Assembly: GCF_029201445.1 (NCBI RefSeq)
Contig: NZ_CP102381.1
Span: forward strand, 620,001-684,000
Source of the DNA: Thiomicrorhabdus lithotrophica
GTDB taxonomy: Bacteria; Pseudomonadota; Gammaproteobacteria; Thiomicrospirales; Thiomicrospiraceae
Length of the DNA: 64,000 nt
Direction: 5' to 3'
A program made the translations under genes and the position numbers. This document shows positions 45,033-54,696 of the stretch, piece by piece (position 1 is the first letter of the stretch; every line of letters begins with the position of its first letter). The notes under the pieces are model-generated. The model saw nothing but the letters and a program-made list of their open reading frames with translations, ran no database searches and had not been told where the DNA came from.

Positions 45033-47306
45033 ATGTCAACAACAGTTCAAAGTAAATTGGATGCCGCGTTAAGCGGTCCAGCGTTTGAAAAGCGTATTCG
45101 TCGTCGAAATGCTAAGGATAGCGTTGCAAAATTTGGTATTTCTATCGGTGGTATGAGTGTTATTTTTGCCGTACTGCTTATTATGTTCTTTTTGTTATAT
45201 GTTGTGATGCCACTTTTTGTACCACCAACAATGGAAAAAAATGTTGAGTATGTTGTACCTGGTGGAACATCAGAGAAATCACTTTACTACGGAGTGGATG
45301 AGTATCAGTCATCAGCCATTCGTTTTACTGAATCAGGCAAGCTTATTGGTTTTAAAGTCGATGACGGTACAATCAATTTTAGTGACTCTTTACCATTAGA
45401 TGGCGCAACTGTTACCGCCTATACGGTGGTTGATGAAATTAAACAAATTATTGCTTTAGGTTTGTCGAACGGAAACGTTCTATTTGCTCAGTATGGCTAC
45501 GATGTGAGCTACCCTGATGATGTCAGAACCATTTCACCTAAAGTAACCTTTCCATTTGGTGAAGAGCCTCTAGAGGTTGCGGATGGAAAAATTTCATTGT
45601 TGGCTGTAAAAGCTTCAGACTCAGAAATTCGTTTAGCCTATCAAGTAGAGGGTTTTAAAACGATAGCTGTAAATGAGTACACCAAAACTGAATCAATGTT
45701 AACTGACTCAATTTCATTGGAACTTGAAACTCAAGGTCAGTTTGAATCGAATATTGAAGGTAAATGGTTAATGCTAGATACCAGTGGGCGTAACTTATAT
45801 GTTATTTCTAAAGAGGGTATCGCTGACTATTATGATATTGCTGGTATTGAGGAGCCTAAACTCATTCAGCATGTTAATTTATTAAAAGAGGGTGAGCAAC
45901 CTTCTGTGATTCGCTTTTTATTAGGTGATTATTCTTTAATGATAGGTACCAATAAAGGTAATGTTTATCAGTGGTTTCCTGTACGTGATGAACAAAATGA
46001 CTTCTCTTTAAAAGAAATTCGTAAATTTGAAGTAAGTGATTCTGAAATTCAGTCTATAGGGATTGAACTTGCACGAAAAGGCTTTGCTGTTACTGATGAA
46101 AATGGTGATTTTCATCTTTTACATTCAACTTCAGAGCGCCGTCTAGGAACACTTTCAGCCATTGAAAACGCACCTGCAAATATGGTAACGATGTCTCCTC
46201 GTGCAGATGGCGCTATTGTTGAAACAAGTGGCGGAAAATTGGTGCATTTTGACATTGAAAATGAACACCCAGATGTTTCAGTATCCAGCCTATGGGGCAA
46301 GGTTTGGTATGAAGGCTATGAAGAGCCTACTTACACTTGGCAGTCTTCATCTGCGAGTTCTGATTTTGAACCAAAATTCTCGTTAATGCCATTAACATTC
46401 GGTACGATTAAAGCTGCCTTATACTCTATGCTGTTTGCGGTTCCAATCGCTATTCTAGCCGCTATCTACACGGCCTTTTTCATGGATAAAGCGACTCGTC
46501 AGTGGGTAAAACCTTCGGTAGAGATGATTGAGGCATTACCAACGGTAATCTTAGGGTTCTTAGCGGGTCTATGGCTAGCTCCTTATATGGAGGCTAACCT
46601 TCCTGGTTTCTTTGCGATATTGCTCATTCTTCCCATAGGAATTATTTTATTTGGTTTTGCTTGGTCAAGAATGCCAGAGAATATTCGTTTAATGATTCCT
46701 GTGGGTCGTCGAGCTGTAGTGATGATACCTGTCATTGTATTTTTAGGTTGGTTTGCATTACAACTAAGTAGTCCAATTGAAGATTCGTTGTTTGATGGAA
46801 ATATGCGTCAGTGGTTAACCGTATCAGCCGGTATTGATTTTGACCAACGTAATGCGATGGTTATCGGCTTTGCAATGGGGTTTGCTCTTATTCCAACCAT
46901 ATTCTCTGTTACAGAAGATGCAATCTATAATGTCCCAAGTTATTTAGTTAACGGTTCACTTGCTTTAGGTGCGAGTGGTTGGCAAACCCTAGTCGGTGTA
47001 GTTATACCAACGGCTAGCCCGGGTATTTTCTCCGCAATTATGCTTGGTTTTGGTCGAGGTGTCGGTGAGACGATGATTGTCTTAATGGCGTCGGGTAACA
47101 CGCCATTAACTGAAGTAAATATCTTTGAAGGAATGCGTACACTTTCGGCTAACTTGGCTGTTGAAATGGCGGAAGCTGAAGTGTCGAGTTCTCATTATCG
47201 CGTTTTATTCTTATCAGGTTTAGTTTTGTTTATCTTTACCTTTTTCTTTAACACATTAGCAGAAGTTGTTCGCCAACGTATGCGCCGTAAATACGGTTCT
47301 TTATAG
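45033..47306 (+). CDS. pstC: Phosphate ABC transporter permease PstC, extended form
   Basis: PstC is one of two inner-membrane permeases of the high-affinity phosphate importer. The 757-residue protein is more than twice the E. coli size. One helix (about 48-75) is followed by some 375 residues of beta-rich periplasmic-type sequence (about 80-450) with WD/propeller-like repeats, and then the normal permease domain (from about 455) with the EAA loop in YLVNGSLALGASGWQTLVGVV. Long PstC proteins are known in marine and Pseudomonas-type gammaproteobacteria. The ATG at 45033 has AAGGTAGG upstream; a TTG at 45024 is open too. Confidence 0.93.
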   Translation: MSTTVQSKLDAALSGPAFEKRIRRRNAKDSVAKFGISIGGMSVIFAVLLIMFFLLYVVMPLFVPPTMEKNVEYVVPGGTSEKSLYYGVDEYQSSAIRFTESGKLIGFKVDDGTINFSDSLPLDGATVTAYTVVDEIKQIIALGLSNGNVLFAQYGYDVSYPDDVRTISPKVTFPFGEEPLEVADGKISLLAVKASDSEIRLAYQVEGFKTIAVNEYTKTESMLTDSISLELETQGQFESNIEGKWLMLDTSGRNLYVISKEGIADYYDIAGIEEPKLIQHVNLLKEGEQPSVIRFLLGDYSLMIGTNKGNVYQWFPVRDEQNDFSLKEIRKFEVSDSEIQSIGIELARKGFAVTDENGDFHLLHSTSERRLGTLSAIENAPANMVTMSPRADGAIVETSGGKLVHFDIENEHPDVSVSSLWGKVWYEGYEEPTYTWQSSSASSDFEPKFSLMPLTFGTIKAALYSMLFAVPIAILAAIYTAFFMDKATRQWVKPSVEMIEALPTVILGFLAGLWLAPYMEANLPGFFAILLILPIGIILFGFAWSRMPENIRLMIPVGRRAVVMIPVIVFLGWFALQLSSPIEDSLFDGNMRQWLTVSAGIDFDQRNAMVIGFAMGFALIPTIFSVTEDAIYNVPSYLVNGSLALGASGWQTLVGVVIPTASPGIFSAIMLGFGRGVGETMIVLMASGNTPLTEVNIFEGMRTLSANLAVEMAEAEVSSSHYRVLFLSGLVLFIFTFFFNTLAEVVRQRMRRKYGSL

Positions 47307-47317
47307 GAGTTTATGAC

Positions 47318-48955
47318 ATGAAAGAATGGTTAAACAAAGGCGAACATTGGATTTGGCTTAGTTCAGCGATGGTCAGCATTAGTGTGGTGCTGGTTTTCGG
47401 CCTAATGGCAATGATTACCTACAAGGGAGCCGTACATTTTTGGCCTCATGCGGTATATGAATTTCAAGTAGAGCAAAATGGTCAAACTGAGACTGTCATT
47501 GGTGAACTTCGTGATTCAAAATCTCGCGATGTGACTGATATGCAGACTGGTGAAGAGAAAGAATTAACTCAATCACTTATTAAAGTTGGTAACCGTGATG
47601 TATACGGAATTGACTTTAGATGGATCAATAATGACACGATTAAAAGCTCAATAGAAACACTTTCTAATGATGTTTTAGTTATTGAGCGTTATGAATATGG
47701 AAGTGTATTTGGTCATCTTGTAAGCGCAAAAATTGATGGCGAAACCGTTACGGATAAAAGTGTGCTTCTTGAGTTGCTTGAAGAACAAGTTGGTCAAAGT
47801 TCAGAAACACATGAGCAAATAGGTTACATAGAAAAACATTTAATTGGCGCAATTAATTACGAAATCGAAGAGTTACGATTTGAAGAGAAAAAATTACGTC
47901 TTGATGATGCATTTACGCCTGAAGAAGAAGCACGTTTAGCTGCTGAACGTGCTGAATTTCAAAGCCAGTTTGAAGCTTATCAAGCGGAGACAGCGGTTTT
48001 ATATAGCAAGTTAAACAACTTTGGTGAAGTCACTGTTGAAATTAGTAACGGACAAACACTCACAGTACCAATCAAGAAGATTGTTGATTTTTGGCGTCCA
48101 AATAACATGAGTTTTGTCGATAAGTTAGGTTTTTTTGGTCACTCTATCGGTAACTTCTTATTTGATGACCCTCGTGAAGCCAATACCGAAGGTGGGATTT
48201 TTCCAGCTATGATTGGTACCATCACCATGGTTCTTTTAATGACAATATTGGTAACGCCGATGGGTGTAATTGCAGCTATTTATATGCGTGAATATGCAAA
48301 AGATGGCCCTGTACTTCGTACGGTTAGAATCTCAATTAATAACCTTGCTGGTGTCCCTTCTATCGTATTTGGTATTTTCGGCCTTGGCTTTTTTGTTTAT
48401 ATCTTAGGGGGCTCAATTGATGAGTTATTCTATGGATATGCTTTACCAAATCCTACCTTTGGTACGCCTGGTCTCTTGTGGGCGGCCTTAACTATGGCAT
48501 TACTAACATTACCTGTTGTTATTGTCTCTACTGAAGAAGGTTTATCACGTATTCCGCGTTCATTAAGAGAAGGTGGATTAGCATTAGGAGCAACTAAATT
48601 CGAAACAATTATGAAAATTGTTTTACCTATGGCAACACCAGCCATCATGACCGGATTAATTTTGGCGATTGCACGTGCAGCAGGTGAGGTTGCGCCACTT
48701 ATGCTAGTGGGTGTTGTTAAGTTAGCGCCAGCACTCCCAGTGGATGCGATTGCACCGTTTGTACATTTAGATCGTAAGTTTATGCATTTAGGTTTTCATA
48801 TTTATGATGTTGGTTTCCAAAGTCCAAACGTTGAAGCTTCTCAACCGTTGGTATATGCAACGTCATTACTATTAGTCATTATTATCGTAGGCTTAAACTT
48901 GGGAGCTATCTCAATCCGTAACCGCTTACGCGAACGATATAAAGCATTAGATTAA
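47318..48955 (+). CDS. pstA: Phosphate ABC transporter permease PstA, extended form
   Basis: PstA pairs with PstC. The 545-residue protein has an N-terminal helix (about 14-35), then about 230 extra residues that include a charged coiled coil (about 170-225, EELRFEEKKLRLDDAFTPEE), and a C-terminal permease domain (from about 285) with the EAA motif in SLREGGLALGATKFETIMKI. The extra region matches the enlarged PstC, so both probably form a joint periplasmic structure. GGAG lies before the ATG, 12 bp after the pstC stop. Confidence 0.93.
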   Translation: MKEWLNKGEHWIWLSSAMVSISVVLVFGLMAMITYKGAVHFWPHAVYEFQVEQNGQTETVIGELRDSKSRDVTDMQTGEEKELTQSLIKVGNRDVYGIDFRWINNDTIKSSIETLSNDVLVIERYEYGSVFGHLVSAKIDGETVTDKSVLLELLEEQVGQSSETHEQIGYIEKHLIGAINYEIEELRFEEKKLRLDDAFTPEEEARLAAERAEFQSQFEAYQAETAVLYSKLNNFGEVTVEISNGQTLTVPIKKIVDFWRPNNMSFVDKLGFFGHSIGNFLFDDPREANTEGGIFPAMIGTITMVLLMTILVTPMGVIAAIYMREYAKDGPVLRTVRISINNLAGVPSIVFGIFGLGFFVYILGGSIDELFYGYALPNPTFGTPGLLWAALTMALLTLPVVIVSTEEGLSRIPRSLREGGLALGATKFETIMKIVLPMATPAIMTGLILAIARAAGEVAPLMLVGVVKLAPALPVDAIAPFVHLDRKFMHLGFHIYDVGFQSPNVEASQPLVYATSLLLVIIIVGLNLGAISIRNRLRERYKALD

Positions 48956-49060
48956 AGTATTAAGTATTAAATAAAGCTGGCGTAATTTATACGCTGTTTA
49001 TTAAAAGTTTAGATTATTAAGCGGTGGCTCAATAGAGTTCATCCACTTGAGGAAAAGTTT

Positions 49061-49879
49061 ATGAGTGAAAAAAACTTATCAATTTCATTAGATAGAGATG
49101 ATCGCGCCATGTCTTTAGAGAATGAAAAAATTGCGATTGAAGTAAAAGACTGGAATCTTTACTACGGCACAAAACAAGCTTTAAATAGCATAACGATGAA
49201 TGTACCTGAACACCGAGTGACGGCTTTCATCGGACCATCAGGGTGTGGTAAGTCTACTTTATTACGTTGTTTCAATCGCATGAATGATTTAATCGATATC
49301 GTTAAGGTTGACGGTGAAATGACTCTTCACGGTGATGATATGTATGCCAAACACATGGATGTATCTTCACTACGTCGTCGCGTTGGTATGGTATTTCAAA
49401 AGCCAAATCCATTTCCTAAATCAATCTATGAAAACGTTTGCTATGGTTTGAGGTTGCAGGGTGTTACCGATAAAAATACGCTTGATGAAACTGTTGAATG
49501 GGCACTTAAAGGAGCAGGCCTTTGGGAAGAAGTTAAAGAACGTTTAGATGAAAACGCTTTAGGTTTATCTGGAGGTCAACAGCAACGTCTATGTATTGCT
49601 CGTGCGATAGCCATCAAACCTGAAGTTTTACTATTAGATGAGCCAACTTCAGCTTTAGATCCAATTTCGACTTTGGCGATTGAAGAGTTAATTTTTGAAC
49701 TGAAAAAAGATTTTACAATTTTAATAGTCACGCACAACATGCAGCAGGCTGCACGTGTATCCGACTATACAGCATTTATGTATATGGGTGATTTAATAGA
49801 ATATACCGATACCGATAGTCTATTCACAAACCCACAAGTTAAACGTACAGAAGATTACATTACTGGTCGTTACGGTTAA
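49061..49879 (+). CDS. pstB: Phosphate ABC transporter ATPase PstB
   Basis: PstB powers PstCA. The 272-residue protein has Walker [10 protein letters not shown], the PstB-specific FNRMNDLI and [15 protein letters not shown], signature [16 protein letters not shown], and Walker [14 protein letters not shown]. About 25 residues at the N terminus precede the usual start of the domain. GAGGAAAAG is the ribosome site. A 105-bp gap separates it from pstA, without a terminator. Confidence 0.96.
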   Translation: MSEKNLSISLDRDDRAMSLENEKIAIEVKDWNLYYGTKQALNSITMNVPEHRVTAFIGPSGCGKSTLLRCFNRMNDLIDIVKVDGEMTLHGDDMYAKHMDVSSLRRRVGMVFQKPNPFPKSIYENVCYGLRLQGVTDKNTLDETVEWALKGAGLWEEVKERLDENALGLSGGQQQRLCIARAIAIKPEVLLLDEPTSALDPISTLAIEELIFELKKDFTILIVTHNMQQAARVSDYTAFMYMGDLIEYTDTDSLFTNPQVKRTEDYITGRYG

Positions 49880-49924
49880 TTAAGTAGCTTAATGAGCTTA
49901 TTTGGATAGAACTAGGAAGTTATC

Positions 49925-50665
49925 ATGGAAAGAACAGAATTTAAATCACATATTTCTGGGCAGTATAACCGCAATTTAGAAGACCTTTTTAATCAAGTAC
50001 TAGAAATGGGTGGCTTAGTTGAAGGTCAATTAAGCAATACCGTTGAAGCAATTAAGTGCGAAAATAAAAAACTTGCAAAAGAAGTTAAGCAGATTGACAA
50101 AATCGTAAACAAAGAAGAGATTGAAATAGATCGTCTTTGTGCTCGTGTGTTGGCACGTCAGCAACCTACAGCTTCTGATTTACGATTGATTGTGAGTGCT
50201 ATTCGTATTGCGGTGGATTTAGAACGCATTGGTGATGAAGCCGTAAATGCTTCAAAATTGGCGATTAAAATGGCTAAAGTACAAGAGGTGCCTTGCGATA
50301 CTTTGCCAGGATTTAAATGTTTAATGGAAATGATTGCAATTGATTTGGATATGCTTAGAAAGGTATTAACAAGTTTTGCTCAATTAGATCTAGAGGGCAT
50401 ATCTGAAATTGTAGATGATGAACAGCGCGTCACGGAAATCAAAAATACAGCTTTAAGTGAAATTCAGTTTTCCTTAAATAAGGATACTGATGAAATAGCT
50501 GAGTACATGATGCAGATGATTTATTCAGTTCGTGCGGCAGAACGTATTTCTGCTCACATAGTCAATATTGCTGAAAGCATTGTATATTTAATAAAAGGGC
50601 GCGATGTACGTCATATGAATTCTGAAAAACTTTCCAGTTTTTTGGCTTCCGAGAACCAAGATTAA
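49925..50665 (+). CDS. phoU: Phosphate signalling protein PhoU
   Basis: PhoU links Pst transport to PhoR, holding PhoR in the off state when phosphate is high. The 246-residue protein has two PhoU repeats of three helices each. The metal-binding ExxxD signatures show as IAVDLERIGDEAVNASKLA (first) and YSVRAAERISAHIVNIAESI (second, with His in place of Asp). It lies between pstB and phoB in the expected position. Confidence 0.95.
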   Translation: MERTEFKSHISGQYNRNLEDLFNQVLEMGGLVEGQLSNTVEAIKCENKKLAKEVKQIDKIVNKEEIEIDRLCARVLARQQPTASDLRLIVSAIRIAVDLERIGDEAVNASKLAIKMAKVQEVPCDTLPGFKCLMEMIAIDLDMLRKVLTSFAQLDLEGISEIVDDEQRVTEIKNTALSEIQFSLNKDTDEIAEYMMQMIYSVRAAERISAHIVNIAESIVYLIKGRDVRHMNSEKLSSFLASENQD

Positions 50666-50694
50666 ATTCATTTAATCGTATTTAGGAGATCAGT

Positions 50695-51393
50695 GTGAGT
50701 CAAAGCAGAATTTTGATTGTTGAAGATGAAGCCGCTATTCGTGACATGCTCAAGTTTACGTTGACTGCTTCAGAGTATGACGTGAGTGAAGCCAGTAATG
50801 CTGAAGAAGGTTGGAAATCAGCTTTGGCTGATAAGCCTGATCTTATTCTTTTAGATTGGATGATGCCAGGTACTTCTGGCGTGGCTTTAGCTCAACGCCT
50901 ACGTCAAAATGATCAAACCTCTGACATTCCTATTATTATGTTAACGGCTCGTGGTGAAGAAGAAGACCAGGTACAAGGTTTTGATGCAGGTGCAGATGAT
51001 TATGTTATCAAGCCATTTTCGCCACGTGCTTTAGTGGCGCGTATTCAGGCGCTGCTTAGGCGTCAATCTAGTGAGAAGGTTCAAACCGATCAGATTTCGG
51101 CAGGAAACATGCGATTAGATCTTGAAAGTCATCGTTTTTATGTCAGTGATGAAGAGATTAAGTTAGGCCCAACAGAGTTTAAACTGGTACATTTTTTCAT
51201 GTCACACCCTAATAGGGTATTTTCTAGAACACAGCTATTGGATCATGTATGGGGTGTTAATGTGGTGGTTGAAGAGCGTACCGTTGATGTTCATATTCGT
51301 CGTTTACGTAAACTCCTTGAGCCGACAAATGTAGCAGATTATATTCAAACAATCAGAGGGTCGGGTTACCGGTTTTCTGTTATTGAGGGTTAG
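50695..51393 (+). CDS. phoB: Phosphate regulon response regulator PhoB
   Basis: PhoB activates phosphate-starvation genes by binding Pho boxes. The 232-residue OmpR-type regulator has a receiver domain with the acidic pocket in VEDEAA, phospho-acceptor Asp54 in LILLDWMMPG, Thr in MLTARGEEED and Lys in VIKPFSP. The winged-helix domain has GPTEFKLVHFFM, RVFSRTQLLDHVWG and the recognition helix VDVHIRRLRKLLEP. The GTG start at 50695 has TTAGGAGA upstream. Confidence 0.96.
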   Translation: MSQSRILIVEDEAAIRDMLKFTLTASEYDVSEASNAEEGWKSALADKPDLILLDWMMPGTSGVALAQRLRQNDQTSDIPIIMLTARGEEEDQVQGFDAGADDYVIKPFSPRALVARIQALLRRQSSEKVQTDQISAGNMRLDLESHRFYVSDEEIKLGPTEFKLVHFFMSHPNRVFSRTQLLDHVWGVNVVVEERTVDVHIRRLRKLLEPTNVADYIQTIRGSGYRFSVIEG

Positions 51394-51396
51394 ACA

Positions 51397-52680
51397 TTGT
51401 TATCAAACGGCGTTAAGCGAGAGTTAACTTGGGTTGTAACAAGTACTTGGTTGCTGTTGTTTTTTGCTTGGCTAACAGGATTTTGGGTTGAAACCTTTGC
51501 CTTTTTTATTCTTATTTATATTGCACGTAATTTGTGGAGTATGCACAAGTTTGAAAAATGGATGGAGGGACGTAAACAAAGTTCCTACCCTCCAGCTTCA
51601 GGGTTCTGGAGTGAGTTAACTTACCTTGTGTCTAAAAAACAGCGTGCTTTAGAAAAACACGCAGATTTAAATCTCTATAAGTCAGAACAATTTAAAGCCG
51701 CCTCCATGCTTATTCCTGATGCAATTGTCTCCTTAGATCAACGCAACGTCATTGAATGGTTTAACACGGTTTCAAAATCACTGCTTGGCGTTCGTCGTCA
51801 AGATGTTGGAAGTAAGATTGAATCAGTCATTCGCCAGCCAGAGTTTGTTCAATACTTAAAATCTCAAAAATTCCATAAGCCATTAACGGTTAATTCGAAT
51901 TATAGACAGTCTCGCACTGTTGAGATGCAAGTTATTCCTTATTTTGAAAACCATAAATTGTTAGTGGTTAGGGATATTACCGAGCTTTATCAATTGGCTC
52001 AAATACGCCGTGATTTTATCGCAAACGCCTCCCACGAACTCAGAACCCCTTTAACCGTGCTACGCGGTTATTTGGAGGTAATGATTGACACGCCAGGTGA
52101 ACATCATAAAGCCTGGGGTCTTCCTTTAGAGCACATGGAGACTCAATCTTTACGTATGCAGGCCATTATTGAAGACTTACTGACTCTATCTACAATCGAA
52201 GCTGAATCGATTACTGCAGTAAAAGAAGTGGTAGATGTTCCGTTGATGTTACATCAACTAGAGATTGATGCTAAACAATTAGGTAATGAAAATCATCAGT
52301 TTACTTTTGAAGTTGAAGAGGCATTAACCATAAAGGGTTATGCTGAGCCATTAAAAAGTGTGTTTATGAATTTGGTTTCAAATGCGGTTCGCTATTCGCC
52401 TGATGGGGGTGAAATTGATGTTCGTTGGTTTAAAGAGAATGCAAATATCGTCTTTGAAGTACAAGACAGTGGTTTAGGTATATCGCAAGAACACATCCCA
52501 CGCTTGACGGAACGTTTTTACCGGGTAGATAAAGATCGCTCTCGTGTCACAGGTGGTACAGGGCTTGGTTTAGCCATTGTGAAGCATGTTTTAGAGCGTC
52601 ATAACGCACGTTTATATATTGATAGTGTGTTGGGTAAAGGCAGTGTATTTCGTTGTGAGTTTCCTGTCGCTAAATCATAG
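51397..52680 (+). CDS. phoR: Phosphate regulon sensor kinase PhoR
   Basis: PhoR phosphorylates PhoB under phosphate starvation. The 427-residue protein has an N-terminal membrane hairpin (about 7-38, TWLLLFFAWLTGFWVETFAF), a linker with a PAS domain (about 95-190, PDAIVSLDQRNVIEWFN), HisKA with His213 in NASHELRTPLTVLRGY, and HATPase with N box NLVSNAVRYSPDGG, G1 DSGLGI and G2 GTGLGLAIV. The start appears to be TTG four bases after the phoB stop, with GAGGGT as ribosome site. The pair is co-transcribed. Confidence 0.95.
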   Translation: MLSNGVKRELTWVVTSTWLLLFFAWLTGFWVETFAFFILIYIARNLWSMHKFEKWMEGRKQSSYPPASGFWSELTYLVSKKQRALEKHADLNLYKSEQFKAASMLIPDAIVSLDQRNVIEWFNTVSKSLLGVRRQDVGSKIESVIRQPEFVQYLKSQKFHKPLTVNSNYRQSRTVEMQVIPYFENHKLLVVRDITELYQLAQIRRDFIANASHELRTPLTVLRGYLEVMIDTPGEHHKAWGLPLEHMETQSLRMQAIIEDLLTLSTIEAESITAVKEVVDVPLMLHQLEIDAKQLGNENHQFTFEVEEALTIKGYAEPLKSVFMNLVSNAVRYSPDGGEIDVRWFKENANIVFEVQDSGLGISQEHIPRLTERFYRVDKDRSRVTGGTGLGLAIVKHVLERHNARLYIDSVLGKGSVFRCEFPVAKS

Positions 52681-52733
52681 TATTTAATTATTGTAACTGT
52701 TTACATTCTTGTAGTTTACGCACTACCTAAGTT

Positions 52734-52745
52734 ACCAGGCCTGGT
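52734..52745. repeat. ACCAGGCCTGGT palindrome, exact, between phoR and pit
   Basis: Extended to a perfect 20-bp palindrome AGTTACCAGGCCTGGTAACT (52730-52749), 53 bp after phoR. Confidence 0.92.
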
Positions 52746-52815
52746 AACTACTTAATATTTGATAATTAAATCGCTTTATCTTGAGAACTTAAGGCATTGG
52801 TAAACCGTCTGATAC

Positions 52816-52844
52816 AAAAAAGGGCATTTAAAATGCCCTTTTTT
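52816..52844. terminator. Bidirectional terminator between phoR and pit
   Basis: AAAAAAGGGCATTT and AAATGCCCTTTTTT are perfectly symmetric and serve both convergent genes. Confidence 0.9.
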
Positions 52845-52874
52845 ATGGTTGAATCCTTGGGAAATAGTCATTCT

Positions 52875-54446
52875 TTAAGGTAGCATCATTCCACGGATTG
52901 CAAAGTAGATAATCGCCGCTAAAGTTGCAGAAGCTGGAACGGTAATGACCCACGCAGCTACAATTTTTAAAAAAGCAGAACGTTTTACAAGTTCTTTTTG
53001 GTAAACCTTGTCTAGCGACTTACGTTCTTTCTTACTTAAAGACACTTCAGCTTTTTTGGCTTTAAGCTGTGCAAGCATTTCTTTTTTCTCATCGAGAGAA
53101 GCTTTTTCAAAACGCTTAATGTAATCCTCAACCTCTTGTTGATCTGCTCCTTGGTGATGATCACGAATGTCTTGAATCGTTTTAGCGTAACTGCGTTTTA
53201 GGTATTCACGTAAAAATCCAACACCAAAGACTCCACCAACAGCGATATGAGTAGAGCTTACCGGTAACCCAAGCTGTGAAGCCACAATAACGGTAATGGC
53301 AGCAGCCATAGCAATTGCAAAAGCACGCATTTGATCAAGTTCGGTAATCTCTGTACCTACTGTGCGAATAAGCTTAGGCCCAAATAATAATAAACCTAAA
53401 CTGATACCAATCGCACCAATGAGCATAACCCATAGCGGGATTTCAGCTTTAGAGTGAATGCCGCCAGTTTGAACTGCGTCATAAATAGCTGCTAGAGGCC
53501 CAACGGCATTCGCCACATCATTGGCACCATGAGCAAAACTTAATAAAGCTGCAGCAAAGATAAGAGGCATGGTGAATAAGGTATTGACACTAGCTTTGGC
53601 ATTTTCCAAATTTCGAGCTTGACGGGCGATCATAGGCTTTACTGCCAAGAAGGCAATGGTTGCTATGACCAACCCAACACTCGCAGCGGTGAAGAAATCG
53701 ACTTTCCAAACCTTCTTAAGTCCTTTTAGGATAAGGTAGGTTGAAAAAGCAAACACCATGATGGCGATAAGAATAGGCAGCATCTTTTTCGCCGAAGCAA
53801 CCATGTCATCTTTATAGGTGATACTCCGCTTAATCCAATAGAGGAATCCTGCGGCAATGAGTCCTCCAATAACAGGAGAAATAACCCAGCTAGCGGCAAT
53901 AGCACCCATTTTGTCCCAGTTGGCAATAGACCAACCAGCGGCGGCAATCCCAGCGCCAAGAACGCCACCCACAATAGAGTGAGTAGTAGAAACAGGTGCG
54001 CCCATTGCCGTTGCAAGGTTTAACCATAAAGCACCAGCGAGTAAAGCAGCAATCATTAGCCAAATAAAGGTGTCAGTATCACCAATTAAGGCTGGATCTA
54101 TAATGCCTTTTTTGATTGTGTTTACGACGTCTCCACCCGCAATCAAAGCCCCTGAAGTTTCAAATATGGCGGCAATAATAATGGCACCCGTAAGGGTTAA
54201 TGCTTTTGAGCCCACGGCTGGGCCAACATTGTTAGCCACATCGTTTGCACCAATGTTTAGAGCCATGTAGCCTCCAATCATTGCAGCAACAACTAATTCA
54301 ATGCTTACTACTCCCGTGCCAGTTTGCAGGTTGGATGTAAACAGGATAATCATAATAATGAATAGTAGAGCTGTTCCAAAGCGGAACATCTCTTTACGGC
54401 CTTTAGAGGTCGCGTTTTCGATATCGTTTAAGTTACGGAATTCCAT
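52875..54446 (-). CDS. pit: Low-affinity inorganic phosphate transporter, Pit/PHO4 family
   Basis: Pit imports metal-phosphate complexes using the proton (or sodium) gradient. The 523-residue protein has two PHO4 half-repeats, each with the GANDVANxVGPxVGS/A signature: GANDVANNVGPAVGSKAL near 62 and HGANDVANAVGPLAAIY near 304. The matching VSTTHSIVGGVLGAG and VSSTHIAVGGVFGVG loops follow. About 90 charged residues (about 405-480), including a coiled-coil-like stretch with KKAEVSLSKKERKSL, precede the last helix. It sits between phoR and pstS, pointing against both. Confidence 0.93.
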   Translation of the reverse strand: MEFRNLNDIENATSKGRKEMFRFGTALLFIIMIILFTSNLQTGTGVVSIELVVAAMIGGYMALNIGANDVANNVGPAVGSKALTLTGAIIIAAIFETSGALIAGGDVVNTIKKGIIDPALIGDTDTFIWLMIAALLAGALWLNLATAMGAPVSTTHSIVGGVLGAGIAAAGWSIANWDKMGAIAASWVISPVIGGLIAAGFLYWIKRSITYKDDMVASAKKMLPILIAIMVFAFSTYLILKGLKKVWKVDFFTAASVGLVIATIAFLAVKPMIARQARNLENAKASVNTLFTMPLIFAAALLSFAHGANDVANAVGPLAAIYDAVQTGGIHSKAEIPLWVMLIGAIGISLGLLLFGPKLIRTVGTEITELDQMRAFAIAMAAAITVIVASQLGLPVSSTHIAVGGVFGVGFLREYLKRSYAKTIQDIRDHHQGADQQEVEDYIKRFEKASLDEKKEMLAQLKAKKAEVSLSKKERKSLDKVYQKELVKRSAFLKIVAAWVITVPASATLAAIIYFAIRGMMLP

Positions 54447-54592
54447 AGCATTGACTCTATTTGATTGATCTATATTTATGGGGCATTGTATAAAAAAAAA
54501 TCTGTATAGTGGGTTTTATTACAGAATTATTACGCATGATTAAGTTCTGATAATCTAGTTTGCTTGATTTGAGTATTGTTACTTATCGTTGA

Positions 54593-54647
54593 TGTCATGA
54601 ATCTGTCATATTAGTGTCAAGTTTGTTTTATGTAGAGTTTCTATAAT
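54593..54647 (+). promoter_or_regulatory. Three-repeat Pho box and -10 element of pstS
   Basis: TGTCAT (54593-54598), TGTCAT (54604-54609) and TGTCAA (54615-54620) are at exact 11-bp steps in the pstS direction, the PhoB spacing. TATAAT follows at 54642-54647 and the pstS ATG 50 bp later. Confidence 0.8.
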
Positions 54648-54696
54648 TTGCCACGTTAAGAAACAAAACGATTAAATTACATTTTTGGAGAATACC

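Noticed and set aside
53726-54016. A Leu-rich 96-residue frame within pit
   Set aside because: Out-of-frame reading of pit on the same strand; the amino-acid makeup reflects hydrophobic codons shifted by one.
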